Below are positions 5,934-7,379 of a DNA stretch of 7,379 bases, piece by piece. Position 1 is the stretch's first letter, and each line of letters starts with the position of its first letter. Under the pieces are notes generated by a model. It searched no databases. It had not been told where the DNA came from and was given only the letters and a program-made list of their open reading frames with translations. The position numbers were made by a program, and so were the translations under genes. This DNA is from Rubrivivax sp. (GTDB lineage: Bacteria > Pseudomonadota > Gammaproteobacteria > Burkholderiales > Burkholderiaceae_C), in contig JAIXSD010000647.1 of assembly GCA_027484885.1 (NCBI GenBank), positions 1 to 7,379 of the forward strand, written 5' to 3'.

Positions 5934-7379
5934 TCAGGCATGCAGGCCTTGCTCGGCCATGCGGTACAGCCGGCGCCAGACCCAGCGGTTCAGGGCCATG
6001 ACAAAGACGCACATCACGCCGATGCCCAGGGCGATGCGGGGAAAGTCGCCGATGGCCGTCATGTGCTGGATGTAGCTGCCCAGGCCCTGGGCCTGCAAGG
6101 TGGTGTCTCCCCAGCTGACGTACTCGGCCACGATGCTGGCGTTCCAGGAACCGCCACTGGCGGTGATGGCCCCGGTGACGAAGCTGGGGAAGATGGCCGG
6201 CAGCAAGAAGCGCCGCCACAGCATCCAGCCGCGCAGGCCCAGATTGCGCGCGGCATCGCGCAGCTCGGTCGGGATGGTCGAGGCCCCGGCCACCACATTG
6301 AAGAGCAGATACCACTGCGTGCCCAGAATGATCAGGGGCGAGAGCCAGATGTCGGGGTTGAGCTGCAAGTGCACGATCAGCATCACCGCCACCGGAAAGA
6401 CCAGATTGGATGGGAAGGCCGCCAGAAACTGCGCCAGCGCCTGCACCCGCCCGGCAATGCGCGGGTTGAGGCCGATCCACACCCCCACCGGCACCCAGAT
6501 CAGCGAGGCCACCGCGATCAGCAGCAGCACGCGCAGCAAGGTGTAGCCGCCCAGCACGAAGACATGGCCCACCTCCTGCCAGCCCACCTCGCTGTGGATG
6601 AAACTGACCAAGCGCCACAGCGCCAGCAGCACGACGGCGCCCAGCAGGGCGTCAAACACCCGGTTCCACATCGGATTGGCTTGCCGCGCGCGAGCGCGGA
6701 TCGAGCTGCCGTCGTAGCGGCGCCGGGTCCAGGCAAAGCTGCGCCCCAGGGCCAGGGCCGGCACGCGCCCGACGCGGCGCAGCAGCTCGGTGCGGCGCAG
6801 CCAGGTCAGCAGCCAGGAACTAGGCGCGGTTTCGCGGCTGCCTTCTTCAAAGCGGAACTTGTCGGCCCAGGCCAGCAAGGGCCGGAAGAAGAGCTGGTCG
6901 TAGAGCAGGACGCCGATCAACATGCCCAGGATGGCCCAGCCGATGGCGACCAAGTCCTTGGCATCGATGGCCATGGCGATGTAAGAGCCCATGCCGGGCA
7001 GCTTGATGTCCTGGCTGGCCACCGAGATGGCCTCCGAGGCCACCACGAAAAACCAGCCGCCCGACATGCTCATCATCATGTTCCACAGCAGGGCCGGCAT
7101 GGCGTAGGGCAGCTCCAGCCGCCAGAAGCGCTGCCAGGCCGAGAGATGGAAGATGCGCGCCGCCTCCTGCAACTCGGCCGGCACGGTGCGCAGCGACTGG
7201 TAGAGACTGAAGGCCATATTCCAGGCCTGCGAGGTGAAGATGGCAAAGATGGCCGCACATTCCACACCCAGCAGGCTGCCCGGAAACAGGGCGATGAAGC
7301 CGGTCACCGTGATGGACAGAAAACCCAGGATGGGTATGGACTGCAGGATGTCCAGCAGCGGCACCAGGATCTTCTCCGC
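5934..7379 (-). CDS. ABC transporter permease with two fused BPD-transp-1 domains (partial, N-terminus outside window)
   Basis: The frame is open to the right edge and 481 residues are visible; the GTG at 7364 is not a credible start because similarity-like sequence (EKILVPLLDILQSIP) continues past it. The protein carries two copies of the binding-protein-dependent permease fold. Copy one ends with the EAA loop ELQEAARIFHLSAWQRFWRLE (about residues 69-89 of the fragment). A charged cytoplasmic linker (about 170-235) follows, rich in Arg and Trp, and then copy two with EAA loop ELRDAARNLGLRGWMLWRRFLLP (about 372-394). Each EAA loop contacts an ATPase subunit, so one polypeptide would form the whole channel. 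The architecture corresponds to the duplicated anion-transport permeases (COG4986-like). The missing N-terminal part should contain the first membrane segments of copy one. It is the first visible gene of the - strand unit; no binding-protein gene is visible. The substrate is unknown. Confidence 0.94.
   Translation of the reverse strand, partial: AEKILVPLLDILQSIPILGFLSITVTGFIALFPGSLLGVECAAIFAIFTSQAWNMAFSLYQSLRTVPAELQEAARIFHLSAWQRFWRLELPYAMPALLWNMMMSMSGGWFFVVASEAISVASQDIKLPGMGSYIAMAIDAKDLVAIGWAILGMLIGVLLYDQLFFRPLLAWADKFRFEEGSRETAPSSWLLTWLRRTELLRRVGRVPALALGRSFAWTRRRYDGSSIRARARQANPMWNRVFDALLGAVVLLALWRLVSFIHSEVGWQEVGHVFVLGGYTLLRVLLLIAVASLIWVPVGVWIGLNPRIAGRVQALAQFLAAFPSNLVFPVAVMLIVHLQLNPDIWLSPLIILGTQWYLLFNVVAGASTIPTELRDAARNLGLRGWMLWRRFLLPAIFPSFVTGAITASGGSWNASIVAEYVSWGDTTLQAQGLGSYIQHMTAIGDFPRIALGIGVMCVFVMALNRWVWRRLYRMAEQGLHA

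Noticed and set aside
5914..6618. 234-codon open frame in a second - strand frame inside the permease
   Set aside because: Ala/Gly/Arg-rich with no membrane segments or family motif; the other - strand frame carries the second EAA loop and hydrophobic helices.

Overview
The window is GC-rich (many codons end in G or C), tightly packed and bacterial. Codon use, gene types and protein sequence resemble Betaproteobacteria, most likely Burkholderiales of the Roseateles/Rubrivivax/Leptothrix kind. That placement is inferred from protein similarity as I remember it, not from a search. I see no mobile element, CRISPR array, rRNA or tRNA.

Layout. Two blocks converge. On the + strand, bases 1-411 are the 3' end of a sensor histidine kinase. 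A short AT-rich promoter-like island (about 441-475) follows, then a periplasmic sugar-binding protein resembling the Pseudomonas glucose-binding protein GtsA (532-1815). On the - strand, read from the right edge, there are: a duplicated-domain ABC permease cut by the window edge (5934-7379), its ATPase with a C-terminal AAA-associated domain (4585-5904), an OmpR/PhoB-family response regulator (3868-4524), its sensor kinase (2468-3871, overlapping the regulator by ATGA), and a small secreted cysteine-containing protein of unknown function (1855-2328). The two blocks meet tail to tail at about 1816-1854. No stretch above 300 bases is without a gene.

How the genes may work together. The right block looks like one transcription unit: an anion-type importer (nitrate/sulfonate/taurine-like superfamily, substrate unknown) followed by a two-component system. 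No binding protein for that importer is in the window. The left block pairs a sensor kinase with a sugar-binding protein that has no permease or ATPase genes beside it. The binding protein may therefore feed a distant transporter or present ligand to the kinase.

The points most worth a second look are: a perfect 7-bp direct repeat at 11-bp period, laid out like a PmrA/QseB/PhoB-type operator, in front of the sugar-binding protein gene; an H-box in the complete kinase where the usual acidic residue after the phospho-histidine is alanine; a 10-codon mini-ORF bridging the permease stop and ATPase start; and three 12-bp tandem repeats just after the kinase stop that would encode QQA/SP units in another frame. 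Nothing here amounts to a clearly new system; these are specific, checkable oddities in a mostly conventional regulatory and transport region.
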